NCBI RefSeq assembly: GCF_027942865.1
Contig: NC_134524.1
Coordinates: forward strand, 20,265,536-20,329,535
Reading direction: 5' to 3'
DNA: 64,000 nucleotides
Source of the DNA: Odontesthes bonariensis
Taxonomy: Eukaryota; Chordata; Actinopteri; Atheriniformes; Atherinopsidae
Shown piece by piece: positions 23,169-35,208 of the stretch. The notes beneath the pieces were generated by a model. The model searched no databases, was not told the DNA's origin, and saw nothing but the letters and a program-made list of their open reading frames with translations. The translations under genes were made by a program, and so were the position numbers. Numbering within the stretch: the first letter of the stretch is position 1; each line of letters begins with the position of its first letter.

Positions 23169-23456
23169 CTAGTATCTTTAATATCCTAAAATATGCAATA
23201 TAAATTCCGGATCATGAAACCAGAGAAATAATGCCACCCCTCCAGATCAAGCACACAAACTTTCTTTTTTCGGTCCATGGTTATCCCTCAGAATATGCAT
23301 GGCCCAGAGCAGTTGCAGAGGTACATTTAGGTAAGACAGACAAAGCATTGTGAGCACACTGATACAATCTTGAAATGGCTCATTACAGTAGGTGTGGCAC
23401 AATCCTGTAAGTCTGAGGAAGGTGCTGAGTGAGAAATAAACGTAACCATAGCAGAG

Positions 23457-23962
23457 TTAAAGCTGCAGTCTGCAGGATTTGTTGTTGTCATACGTAAAGT
23501 CCTAATTTTTGGCATTTTAAGAGTTTACATGATCTATCAGAACGCTTGAAGTTGAAAACGGTGACCTCCGTAGTCGCAAAATGCAATAAACGCTTATTTT
23601 TTGCCATACATGAGAACTCGTGCACGTCAACGTGCACGCCAGATTCGCGTACACGACTCCTCATTCATCAACTCACCTGTCATTTGCGATCATGGAAGAC
23701 ACAGTAAGTAGACTAGCCCGTAATGAAGTTCAATAGTCCAGATAAATAAGCGTGGGGACGAGCCTACCTTGTATCGCGCGTGCACAATCGGATATTGACA
23801 GGCAATTTTGTAAACAAACCTGCTGGCTTTGGAGGGACCTAGCGGGACATATAGGGGACCTAGAGAACTAATTTTTATTGGGGTATTTAATGTACTACTT
23901 TCAGAATCCCCGGACAGTTCCAGGCATTATGCTTGAAAAAGAGTTGCAGACTTCCGCTTTAA
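23457..23962. mobile_element. TTAA-flanked MITE
   Basis: TTAA at 23457-23460 and 23959-23962 with inverted ends AGCTGCAGTCTGCAGG and TTGCAGACTTCCGCT (imperfect). Non-coding. The termini and target resemble other TTAA elements here, but the body sequence is distinct. Confidence 0.7.
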
Positions 23963-24699
23963 CAAGAGTGAAATCTAAACTGAACTTGATGAACACACTC
24001 AGAGGGTTAGGGTAGGGCTGAGTAACGACTTAGCTGGTTCAACAAGTGCTTCTTATCTGGCGTGTCCATTACAGCAGGTGTGGGCTGATTCACGTCTTTC
24101 ACCCAGTACTGAAACTACACTGTGTATAAAAGTAATTATGATCATTACTGCTATGATTATAATCATTTATCTATCTATTTATTTGACCTGTTTTCCACCT
24201 GCTTTATCCTATTTAACATAACATATTCAGTAAGAGGAAAAGCAATTTAATGCGCATTTGAGATCTTAATAGATCTCAGAGTTACTTGTGTTCATCTTGA
24301 TGGTGAAATATCTCTTTAATAGTCATTTTTTAATCACATTTGTTCATGTCTTTGAGTACTTTTAACAAAATGGCATTCAAGTTAAAAATGATATTAGTGG
24401 AACTGCTCTAAGTTTAGGGTCAGAAATGTTCCATGTCATTTTAGCCAAATGTGCATAAAACGGTGTTCCCACGGTGTCAAAGGTTTGAAAGATGGAAACA
24501 AATTAACGTGGCAATTAAACAAAAAAGGAGGACAAATGTAATTGTATTTATATGTAACTATTATAATTTCACTTGTAGCATTTTATGATCTGACATGAAA
24601 AAATAAGAACACATTCTGTCAGTTCAAGGTTTCATGGATCAGGACACAGTAAAAAAAAAAAAAACAGCAACTGGTCTTAAAATGAGGTAAATACAACCC

Positions 24700-25215
24700 T
24701 GTTCAACAAAACACGAAATTATATTAAATATATCTCATCAAATGTACTTGATCAACTGATCATCGTCAATCACGAGCACCTCTAAAAGCAGATTTTTGTT
24801 TTGTCAGTTTGCTGGTCTGGAGCATTCAGGTGTGTGTTAACACAATACCAAGGGGGAAAGACATAAGCAGTTCTATAGGCCCATCAATCTGAGAAGGGTT
24901 AAAAGGCCACTTTCAACTTTGATTCCAGCATTCAACAGGAAGAAAGATCATTCACAAGTGGAAAACATTCAAGACGTCTGTCGGTGTTCCCAGGAGTGGA
25001 TGTTCCATCAAGTTCACCCCAAGGTCAGAGTGCGAAATGCTAAAAGAAACTGCAAAAAAACACAAAGAGCTACATCTCAGACTGTACACGCCTCAGTTAG
25101 CACATTTAATGTGGAAGCTCGTGACGGCACAGGTAGAAAGAGACTCGACAAGTTTGGCTTGTTTGGACGGGTTGCAGAAACAAAACCCTCCCTTTAAAAG
25201 AATGCAGCAGTACAG
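24700..25215 (+). pseudogene. Tc1/mariner-like transposon relic (N-terminal half)
   Basis: Decayed plus-strand transposase. One frame carries ATSQTVHASVSTFNVEA and RKRLDKFGLFGRVAE, matching the second helix-turn-helix region of Tc1-type transposases; upstream DNA also matches the 46-kb relic (GGTGTGTGTTAACACAAT). Frames shift along it and the catalytic DDE part is absent. Inactive. Confidence 0.7.
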
Positions 25216-25219
25216 CTTA

Positions 25220-26150
25220 GGTGTGTACAGTTGCAACTGTTTCTCTTTTTGTACTATTGTACTATAATATGCATAAATATGTGCAATAATAAATGAATTA
25301 TTGTAGAAACTAATTAGAATGATTTGAATGTTTTTAGATTTTTTTTTCTCATTTCTCCCTATATTTTAAATCCCTGTATATTCCGCTACAGTTTTTTTCA
25401 AATTCAGTATTTTATGAAATGACAGTGACTCCATAACCAGGCAAACAGTAAATGGTGCCCCTGTCTCTTATTGATAAACTAAAATGATTCTTTAATTCAT
25501 TTTACGAAATCAACTAATTGTTCCCCAGTCATAAAAGTTAATTCAGCCCTTATTCCTCCTCTGGTTTTCAGGGATTGAAACAACTCACACAGAACACAGG
25601 GGGGCGCTGTTGTACTTTTGAAGACTCCAACCCTTCAGTCAGACTGTCTGAACGCATTAAACCATCAAACTTAGATTTTTTGCGATCCTAAGACAAACAG
25701 TGTTGCACCAAAAAGCAGCAAAAGAGAGAAACAACAGGAAAGTCAAATCTGTAATGTGACTAAATATTTCTACATTTAGAAAAGGAATCATTCACACACA
25801 AATCCACCACAGGTCTAAGAAATGGTATGAACTTATAGCTTACTGCATATGAGTACAAATTTAAACACATCAAATGCTCATTATTTGCTGAAACGGACCG
25901 CTGATCAGCAAAGCTGATGAGCTCCTAAAAGGAAAGAGTTTACAATCATGAATGAGTTCGACGTGTCATTGTTGTATTAATATACCAAGTAAAAAGTTGT
26001 AGATGAATGTAAGGGCAAAAACTGGACCAGAGCATTTTAAATGTGGCTTTTAATTCAAACACTGCGTAATGTAAAGCTTAGGACCGAGGGTGCCTGAAAT
26101 CGAACCGGGTGGTTATCTGAGAGGATCCAATTTTTTTTTTTTTTACTTTT
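25220..26150. other. Intergenic sequence, nothing recognised
   Basis: AT-rich, with no feature that can be supported. Confidence 0.5.
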
Positions 26151-26156
26151 CTTTTG

Positions 26157-26614
26157 TTAAAGGGATAGTTCGCCTCTTTTGACATGAAGCTGTATGACAT
26201 CCCATACTAGTAATATCATTTGTGAATATTTTCTTACCCCCTACTGCGTCCTGTGAGCCGAGTTCCAGCCTCGTTTTGGCGTTGACAAAAGTAGTCCGGC
26301 TACAAAAATAAAGCGTTTTGCTTCCCAAAACAATATGCATTCAAAAGAGTAATACATTTGCATCACAAAATCGTTGTCTAGGAAAAGTCCGACCTAACAA
26401 TCGCTTGGAGCTATTTTCTCTCCCTACGAGGGAGAGATAGACGCTTTACTTTTGTGGCCCCAACCAACTAGCTGGACTACTTTTGTCAACGCCAAAACGA
26501 GGCTGGAACTCAACTCACAGTACGCAGCAGGGGGTAATCAAATATTCATAAATGATATTGCTAGTATGGGATGCTATACAGCTTCACGTCAAAAGAGGCG
26601 AACTATCCCTTTAA
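26157..26614. mobile_element. TTAA-flanked foldback MITE
   Basis: TTAA at 26157-26160 and 26611-26614. Inverted arms start AGGGATAGTTCGCCTCTTTT and run for at least 140 bases each with few mismatches. Non-coding. Confidence 0.8.
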
Positions 26615-27129
26615 GGGAAGTGGAAAAAACATCTTGCTACAGGTCAAAAGTTTTACAACACCTGCTATTAAAAAGTGAGCTAGGAGAAGGCGAGTGAGAA
26701 ACTGCCTTTGCATTAGCAGGTTTAAACAAAGACTCGAGTCACCAGAGTACATGCCGGTTTAATCAGACACAATTAGACGCCTTTTCTTTCTTTGAGTCCT
26801 AAAAGTTGAAGGAGCTTTTGTCGCTTCTTTTTCACCTTTCCTAAGCTGAATGGTTATGGGTCATCTTTCCACAGAATGAACCCCCAGACCCATCATTGGG
26901 TCTTCCTTTGTTACTTGCCATTCTCCCACCAGTCTGCTGGCTTTCAGAACAGCAATGTTGAGGGTGTAGTAACACACTGTGCAGCAACGCTTCTACGCAC
27001 AGGGGGTTTCTACATTATCCACTACAGTTAGAGAAACTACAGCGCTTCTCTCTTAAAACTTACGGGTAGTTTACAACTTACCTTGAGGTCATTCACTGAA
27101 ATTGAACTGCTTAAATTGCAGTAAAGACT

Positions 27130-27632
27130 TAGCCTGGGAATTCCCATGCTGCTTTGCGCGAGATTTCATTCTCACTGCAAAGTCAGCCTGGAAACCACCG
27201 CCCTTATTTTTGCCAGAGTTTGGGAAGCAATCACAGAACGGGCGGGGGGGGGGCAGCAAGACGATGATGACGTCTATGCGCTACACCGAAGCTTGTAGAG
27301 TGTTAATCCAACATGGCAGCGGACACAACGTTACCGTTCGATGCAGCCTTAGAAAGTGTTTTAAGTAGCTTAGAACACAAGTTTACTTTTATTTTACTTT
27401 TTTTTCTTCTTCTTCCTAGTCGAATTTCTGTCGTCATCTGGTATAAGTGATACAATTGGCTATGAAAGGTGCGCAAAGCAGCATGGGAAGAACCAGACGC
27501 CATTTGATAGACATTCGTAGCACCCAACAAACGGCTGTAGGCATTCGTAAACCACGCCTCAAATACGAGAAAATGCACACCTAGTTCCCAGACCACCATC
27601 TCATCGAGATTGTGGACGCGTCAGCCAGGCTA
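27130..27632. mobile_element. Short DNA transposon with 9-bp target duplication
   Basis: Ends TAGCCTGG and CCAGGCTA are inverted. GTAAAGACT is exactly repeated at 27121-27129 and 27633-27641. Sub-terminal inverted blocks CCATGCTGCTTTGCGC and GCGCAAAGCAGCATGG also pair. Duplication length (8-9) fits hAT or Mutator-type; the superfamily is undecided. Confidence 0.7.
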
Positions 27633-27812
27633 GTAAAGACTAGAAAAAAAAGGAGAACAACAAAAACCATTGACCATCTGCTCGGTTTGCACTGTAACCT
27701 GTAATGAACAAGTCTACAAGCGATATGCTCAATCAGGACCCAAAGAGTCGGGGAGACAAAAGCCTAACCTACTAAATGTGGCAAAAAGAGACACATGCTG
27801 GCAAAAGAATGC

Positions 27813-27963
27813 AAGTACCCCTGACTGCAGACCGCAGATCGGGGCGGAGATCAACGTTGAGGGGACGGAGCTCAATGACTCCTTTACGGGTGCCATCTGG
27901 TGGTGGAGACCATGCAGCACATTCACAAACAGCACCGAGTTGCCTAAAATAAGGAATCAATTA

Positions 27964-28058
<95 letters not shown>

Positions 28059-28752
28059 TAGATAGATAATTATATATATATAAGCACACAGTTTGACCAA
28101 TCAACTATCTGCAGACTGAGATCAGCTGATTATCTGAGTCAAGACTGTCATACTGTTGCCTGTTTGGGACAAAAACCTGCAGCTGGTGATGGCAATTGAA
28201 TCATTTTGAACCATTGTGTCATAAAGTGGTTCACTACCCGAAGCTTCATTCAATTCCCTTCGGTTACATCTACTGGCAGTAGCGATTGTTGCACCAAATA
28301 AAGCAAATATGATACATCTCTTCTTTAATTAATAACACAATCATTTAAAAACAATGTGAACATTTTTGGTTTGTCATTCATATTTTCTTTGGGAGTGTGC
28401 TTGGTGTAATAAAGAGGACGCTCAGTTTCTCAGTCGTCTCCGTGGTGTAAGATAATAACTAAGCTAATAACTGAGAACACATTGTATCGTCACAGAGAGC
28501 ATAGCATATTTTAAGATCTTCCTTGTCTGTCACAAATATTGCAAAATAGCACATTAAAAAACTAATCTACTTCTTCTCCTCCACACAGTCTTCTTCTGCG
28601 GTTCAATGTGTTGTTCTATGTTGACCATCAACGTTGAGCACCGCCACCAGATGGCACCCGCAAAGGAGTCATTGAGCTCCGCCTCCTCAACGTTCCGCCC
28701 CCTCAACGTTGATCTCCGCCCCGATCTGCGGTCTGCAGTCAGGGGCTACTCC
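27813..28752. mobile_element. DNA transposon with about 100-bp inverted termini and AT core
   Basis: The left end (AGTACCCCTGACTGCAGACC) and the right end (CTGCAGTCAGGGGCTACT) are inverted copies extending past GGGGCGGAGATCAACGTTGA and the GCCATCTGGTGG block. Possible 8-bp flanks AAGAATGC / AAGAATCT suggest hAT, with mismatches. The core includes a long AT dinucleotide run at 27968-28060. No transposase. Confidence 0.7.
27968..28080. repeat. (AT)n microsatellite
   Basis: Over 90 bases of near-pure AT dinucleotide inside the transposon core. Confidence 0.95.
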
Positions 28753-28754
28753 AA

Positions 28755-29500
28755 GAATCTGCTAAAATAACTTAAAAGACACAAAACGAGTGTTGTTGAC
28801 GACAAAAGGACTAAGAAGCGACCACAAAGACTTCTAGAATGGCTAAGGACGCGCAAAAAAGCAAGAGGCATAATTGTACTGAGTAGGCAAACAAAATAAA
28901 CATTTTGAATGACAGTAAAAAAAAAAAAAAGGAAATGCAAAACAAACACAAGACACAAAATTGTTCCAAAGTGAAAAAAAGCAATAACATCGGGAAAAAA
29001 CAACCACAAGTACACACACACACACACACATACAAAAAAAACTACTGCAGGGCAGCACGAAACTTCTCCAGACAGATGAAAAGTGACCGTTGCAAGAAAA
29101 CCACAAACACACCACTCCAAAGAGATGAAAAAATGGCTGCAAAAAGGACCCGGGATATCAACAGAAATACAGATACAGCTACAAATAGGAAAAATGTGTG
29201 ACATCTCCACAAAAGATGCCTGTGAAGCGATTACGAAAAGATACTAAATCTCCACAAAGAGACATTAAACTAGTAAAAGTGGACCCCCCCCCCAAAAAAA
29301 AAAGGAAACAAAAAGGGACAGAAAAAAACAAACACACACTCATAAACTAACCAGGCAGACTCAAAGAGACACATGAATCAGTCGTAATCTCATGGCAGAA
29401 TCTAGGATGGTTCACACAGCTCAAAACGTCTCCTTTTTCTCAGTCTCAGAATCCGCACAATTGCCGCATCTTTCTCACTCAGTCGCGCAAGGAGATGCAG
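28755..29500. repeat. Degenerate A-rich tandem repeat
   Basis: Loose repeats of ACAAAGAGACACAAAA type with point changes, plus a short CA run (29013-29030) and a C/A run near 29284-29300. Similar loose repeats recur at about 50220-50430. Not coding. Confidence 0.5.
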
Positions 29501-29683
29501 TTTAACTTTTCATGCATCAGCACATCACTGCACTGTCCCAACTCGTGCTCTGCATCTTGCTTCATGTGCACGCGCGATGATGTTCACACTCGATGTGAGA
29601 GTATGTGCTCGATCGTGTCCACTTTCTACGCATTGCTGCTGTTGAGAGAAGGGGTGGTGATGGTGTAAGGAGGTGATACTCAC

Positions 29684-30524
29684 CAGTGACGGACTGGGGT
29701 AAAGAAACGGCCCTGGCATTTTGCACCCACAAGCGGCCCCGTAGACCAGCATTTGGAAAGGGCAGAAACAGACCTTTCAAATGGTACCACGCACTCACAC
29801 ATTCACGAAAGTGATGTCAACACAAACGTCAATTGAAACGTGTATGCGAAAAGCGAGATTAAAAAAAAAAAATATCCCTGAAAATTACCGAGGTCCAGTC
29901 CTCGCTTTCCTCCTAGCTGGCTACGGCCATGGTTATAACTATAACTCTTTTCAATTTGTCCCTCTTTTTCTTCGCTCCCCCCTTCTGTCGTTTAATACCT
30001 CCTCGATTCATTTTTTTAAATTGTTGTAAGGAATCCATCCGCTACCGTCCCCGTTTATTTGTTACTTTGAGCAACAAGCTACAGAATGTTAAATCTTCTA
30101 CGTTCTATTTTTTTTTTTGGCGGGAGCTGGTAAATGAAATTCCCACAAGGCAGTGCTTTACTCCAGTTGTCTCAAACACATACAAAATATAGATAGATAT
30201 ACATTTCTTTTATTTTAAACATTTTTACATCGTACAAAGATATATTCAGATTAAATAAAGTAATGTAATGTAAATTAACCATAATAAAACACATCATCAA
30301 GGTCCCACCATCAGTGTGTAATGTATAGCGATTTCAGTTGTATAAATAGCGAAAAGGTGCCACTGAAGAGTCAGTAAGAAGGAACTTTTAGGATGACGAG
30401 GGAGCGTGATGACCGACCGTGACTGCGGGGCTGCGATGGGTATTGTCGGGGCCGCGATGAGCATTGTCAGGGCCGCGGCCCTTCGGGCATGTGCCCGAAT
30501 GCCAGACCGCTCAGTCCGTGCCTG
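29684..30524. mobile_element. hAT-type transposon with exact 8-bp target duplication
   Basis: ATACTCAC is duplicated at 29676-29683 and 30525-30532. Ends CAGTGACGGACTG and CAGTCCGTGCCTG are imperfect inverted repeats. 841 bases, non-coding. It inserted into sequence resembling the terminus of another element, whose far end may be the GAGCCGCGCAATGAGTATC near 31137-31155. Confidence 0.85.
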
Positions 30525-30532
30525 ATACTCAC

Positions 30533-31155
30533 TATTTTTTCACAAGAGCCACATTGGCAGAGCAAAACCAAGGGAAGAGCCACTTTTACGACAACATACT
30601 AAGTCCCCTTTTGGAAATATGCATTTCAAAACAACCCACAAAAAAAAAAACAACACAACATCTTCAATTAAGACCATATTTACCTTGATCCCTTTAATAT
30701 ACTGGGATGAGCAGAAGCTGGCATGCATGTCCTTGACTTTCTTCATGTTGTATTTGTAGTTTGTTGTTGTAATCATAGTGAGACATTCAAGATGAGCATG
30801 GTTTTTGTGCTGGTTTTTGCCCTTTTTTGATTAAAAACCGATCCATTGTGCCTGCATCTCGCGCTGGCTAAAGGAGCTAGCGTGCTCTGTGGTCAAGTGT
30901 GACGGTGGTTTAAGCGGGCTGCGTTGCCAGGTTTAACAGTGCCCCCTTTAGGAAACACCATTAAGCCTTAATTAATACTACAAAAGCGCAAACTTAATCC
31001 AAAATACTTAATACTGTGCAGTATTCACTGTATTTTATTTGAAAAAAATGTATTGTTATTGTTACCATATTGTTATAAGCTACTATGCGAGTGTGAGCCA
31101 CCAGTTAAAGCTTGAGGAGCCGCATGAGGCTCGCGAGCCGCGCAATGAGTATCTC
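30533..31155. mobile_element. Possible outer hAT-like element containing the 29684 insertion
   Basis: AGAGCCACATTGGC near 30546 and GAGCCGCATGAGGCTCGCGAGCCG near 31117 are motifs of a hAT-type terminus, and GATACTCA (29675) faces TGAGTATC (31147). Boundaries are uncertain. Confidence 0.35.
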
Positions 31156-31646
31156 TGTAAGGCTTTGATGCTGGGACACGATTCAAGAGGCTGACATTTT
31201 GAGACTCGCATTGGACAGCGCCCCCCCTCATTTGGACACTGATCAACAGAAAACAACAGCGTGGGGATACTTTATCATCTTCCAATTAGCAATAAAAGAT
31301 TGCGACTCGCCTATGTTTTGGGGTGTGGACAAAAGGCGCATTTTCCACTAGCTCGGCACGGCTCGGCACGGCTCGGCACGGCACGGCTCGGTTTGGTTGT
31401 GTTTCCATTACAACCGAGTATCACTTCGTGCCTCCTCGACATGGGCGGGGTCGTCGTAACACGGCTGCGCAAAACCTCCATGACATCATTTACACGGCGC
31501 CGAGCAACGTACAAATCCAGAAGACCAGAACAACGTCTGGACCTCCTCGACCAACCAAGAAGAGGATTTCCTCTGCGAAGCCATCTCGTAGCAGTACAAA
31601 CTGAAGCAGAAAAATGTGGAGTCTTGTATTTATTTACATTCTAGTC

Positions 31647-33431
31647 CAGGGGTGGGCAATTAATTTCTTCAGGGGGCCGCATGAAAAATCTGAAATGTGT
31701 AGGAGGGCCGAACCAGCAATGACTCAAATTTAATATTGACTTATGTTTTCTCATTATATTTCTTTTTATAATAAAATATTTAAATCAGATTATTTTGGTA
31801 ATAAATAAGAATATTTAAATATTTATAAACATGAACAAATTGTGCTTTAGGTTCAAGTGAGAATTAATACTAATTCTATCAAATTAATAGTTAATAATAA
31901 ACAAACAAAGTCATCAAATTTTAATTTTATTTTTAACTTCACAACTGAAATGTTTTGTATTATGTAGAACAACTGATCAACTGTATACATGAACAAGAAA
32001 TGTTTTTTAGTATTGGAAAGGCATGAAGGACCTGTAGTTCTGCAACTTGAATAAAAGGACTAAATAACACAAAAGTACTCCCAATCAGATTAAAATTAAT
32101 GGGAAAAAGTACCACAAAACCTTAAAAAGAGGTACACACACAAAAGTAACAGCACTTTAGGTAACAATACAATAACTACAAAATGAAACTGGAATGACTT
32201 GAAAACCTGTAAGAACTGACAGGATCAAAGTATTATGACTATTGCAAAATCCTCTACTACAAACAAAGTACTCCACAACTGGAGTGCTAAAAGGAATATA
32301 AAGTGTCAAGTATCATGTTCAATAGTTTACTTCTTCAGTGAGAAAAGTCCAGTCTGTCTTGGGCATCAACAAGTGCATTGAAATCTGGCTGAATGTCTGA
32401 TGTGGCTATGCGCAGGACAGCTGCGAGGTGATCATCAGTTATGGAAGACCTGTATCTGGATTTGTTGAACTTCATCACACTTTGTCCTGGATTCACTTTA
32501 ACAGACCAACTTTTTTTCCTCTGAGATTTGGACACCCATCTGTTGTCATGACCACCAGTTCTTCCCATTTCAGCCCCAAGCTTTAGAGACATGCATTTAC
32601 CTCAGCTAAGAGATCCCTCCCCGTTGTTGTCCCTTTCATTGACCGCATGTCTGCCAGCTCCTCCGTGATTCTGAAGTCTGCATTGATCCCGCGCATGAAG
32701 ATGATCAGCTGGGCAGTGCCCCGTATACCAGCTCTCATCCAAAGCCAGGGAAAAGTACTCAAAGTCATTCACGCTGTCTTTCAGTTGTAGCACCAGGTTT
32801 TTCGCGACGTCCTCATTCCTCCTCGTTACGGTGCTTTGGGAGAGGGAGACGTTCTCAAAAGCGTCTTTTTTCTCGGGACATATTAGCGCAGACGAGTCCA
32901 CCAAACACTCTTTAATAAACTCTCCATCAGAGAAGGGTTTCCTCTTTCTAGCAATCTTGTGCGAAATAACTAAACTTGTCTTGACTGCAGCTGCACCTCT
33001 GGATGGCAAACGTTTTGTAAAAGTTCTTGTATTTCTCCCTGTGTTTAGTCACCTAGTGACGGTAGATATTATACTCCTTTAACACAGCCACTGACACACC
33101 ACAAACTTAACACACAGCTTTACCTTTGACCTCTGTAAACAAATATTTCGCTGTCCATGCCTTGTTGAAAACGCGGCATTCTGAATCAACTTTTCTTTTT
33201 TTACCTTGAGACGACATTTTGTGTCGATCAGGGATTCGGATGCTAGCCACCTGTCACTGTGCATTCATTCATAAACAATGCGTCAGGCCCTTTCAAAATA
33301 AAAGACAGCTGCATCGCATGCACACCAAAATCCGTTTTTATTTTTGACTGGAGGGGACAGGGGGGCGCGGGCCGGACAGGGACGGGCAAAGGGCCGTATC
33401 TGGCCCGCGGGCCATAAAATGCCCAGGTCTG
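31647..33431 (-). mobile_element. hAT transposon with decayed transposase
   Basis: TTCTAGTC is exactly duplicated at 31639-31646 and 33432-33439. Termini CAGGGGTGGGCAAT and ATGCCCAGGTCTG are imperfect inverted repeats. 1785 bases; the coding strand is minus. Confidence 0.9.
32335..33264 (-). pseudogene. Broken hAT transposase (GTF2IRD2/ZBED5-like)
   Basis: Pieces in order on the minus strand: residues from an N-terminal Lys-rich and VCQWL segment (33264-33079); KTSLVISHKIARKRKPFSDG, SSALICPEKKDAFENVSLSQ and NDFEYFSLALDES (33009-32700); then, after a frame change, ADFRITEELADMRSMKGTTT (32768-32583); then SITDDHLAAVLRIATSDIQP (about 32470-32380). This is the order of the hAT transposases related to GTF2IRD2 and ZBED5. 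Frameshifts and loss of the central catalytic region make it inactive. Confidence 0.75.
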
Positions 33432-34178
33432 TTCTAGTCGGTCGTCGCGCGGTTATGACGCTTCCAGTGACGACACTCATCGGCCAATCAGTGAAAGACA
33501 GTCAGCTGATGTCACGTTGGTTTTAGTAACGCTTTGGCTCCCTTGGAACCAGGGCTGAGGTGATACCAAAAGTGTACACGGTTGCAGATACTGCGTGCCA
33601 GTGGAAACACGCAAATAGCGTGCCGAGCCGAAGCGAGCCAAAGCGAGCTAGTGGAAACGCGCCTGGAAATGGTAGCTTTTACACATTCTCTGGTTAAGTT
33701 GGGTGGTGAAACAACTTGTTTTTGCTCGCATACTTCTCATGCTAACTTTAACTTTTTTTAAGTTCCCAGATGCATACTAGATTCGCCGAAATGTTGGGTA
33801 TGCATCATGAGATTACTACTCATAGTCAAACTACCCAAGATGCAACGTAATGTGACATCGCCGATCGTCTTTTCCTGTCAAAACGGCAGTTACAAACTAG
33901 CTACAACGAGGGTAGGTTCACTTCCTGTTTTCAAAACAAAAGCACCAATTGTATCGTAATGGCTTTCCCTATGACAAAAGGCAATGGGTATTTTATTTTT
34001 GTGAAACAAACCAGAAGTGCGTTGCTCACTGCGGCTAGCTTTAGTAGCGCCCAAATCATTGGAACAAAATTGTAAATAGCCGGTATTTTGTCAGATTTTC
34101 AACACGTTGGGGATCTAAACTACTACTTTCTCGCCTGAAAATGTTTCAAATATTGCTAAAGTTTACAGAGTTTAGAGC

Positions 34179-35208
34179 TTAAAGGAGCACTAGGTAGCAT
34201 TTTCACCTAAAATTATAGCCTTCAGGAGTTTAACAAAGTCAAGTCAATAGTAAGCGAATGAAGCCTGTCTCGCTCCCAACAGGGGTCTGTATGCTGAAAA
34301 TCCCATATGTAACTTCTGCAGGAGCGACCCGCTTCTGAAGTGTCGTGATGCGTGAGAAGAGTCGTTTGTGTTTACGGCACTTAGCTAGGTACTGTATGCT
34401 AGCTGTAGTTGTAGCTATGTGTTCGCTTGCGTTGAAGAGCTAACACCAAGCGTTTCATATTCTGCCTTTCACAGACTGAATATGAAACGTTCAATGTTGG
34501 CACTTCCCATCTTTGTGAAATTTCTCCAAGCGTGATCTTGTTCATCTACCATAGTGATCTGCGTTTTAGATCGTGAAGAGTCAGGTGATGACGTTGCTCT
34601 AATTCCCCCCTGATTTCGAGACGTAGCCTAGCTTCAGAAATACACGAACTGACCTGATTAGAATAAGAATAGCGTTTTGATCCGAACAAGAATTGTTGTG
34701 TACTCTCTTGTGTACTATTGCGGCGTGTGTTGGTAGTGCCTGCGAGCATCTGTTTAAGATGTAACTTTTGTAAGTGTCTGCTAATACAAAGGAATCACTC
34801 CACGAATACACCATGATGAGGGAAGAATCCCATTCAAGATCAGCAACAGTCCACCCATACATCCATTATCTGCCGCTTGTCCGGGGATCGGGTCGCGGGG
34901 ACAGCAGAGCAGCCTGAGCAGAGAAACCCAGTCGAGCTGTCCCCGGCCACTTCCTCCAGCAACAGGATTATAGCATATTATCTTGAGTTCTCTCTACAGA
35001 AAATCTCTGATTATAGTATCTTATGTGGGCAGTCTACACTTGTGAATCAGATGACCTAACTGTACTGACTAAATAACACAACGGCAGCATTCGCTACGAT
35101 GTTTAGTTAGTGGGTGTGTACAGGTGGGCATTTTTACGACAGTGTAGAATTTCAGTTTGACCAATAGAGATCGCTATACTGCCGCTAAACTACCTTGTAT
35201 CCCTTTAA
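34179..35208. mobile_element. TTAA-flanked element, first of a tandem pair
   Basis: TTAA at 34179-34182 and 35205-35208. Inverted ends AGGAGCACTAGGTAG and CTACCTTGTATCCCT are imperfect. It contains a fragment near 34857-34965 (TCCATTATCTGCCGCTTGTC) that resembles a dispersed fish LINE piece. Confidence 0.65.

Larger units (their letters stand above)
31334..33664. mobile_element. Short DNA transposon (family C, copy 1) split by a hAT
   Basis: Inverted ends AGGCGCATTTTCCACTAGCT and AGCTAGTGGAAACGCGCCT; the inner part CGGCTCGG is repeated. Another copy in opposite orientation lies at 56131-56602. Non-coding apart from the inserted hAT at 31647-33431. Confidence 0.8.

Noticed and set aside
28746..29210. 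154-codon hydrophobic minus-strand frame
   Set aside because: Antisense of A-rich degenerate repeats, which gives Phe/Leu/Cys runs; no family motif.
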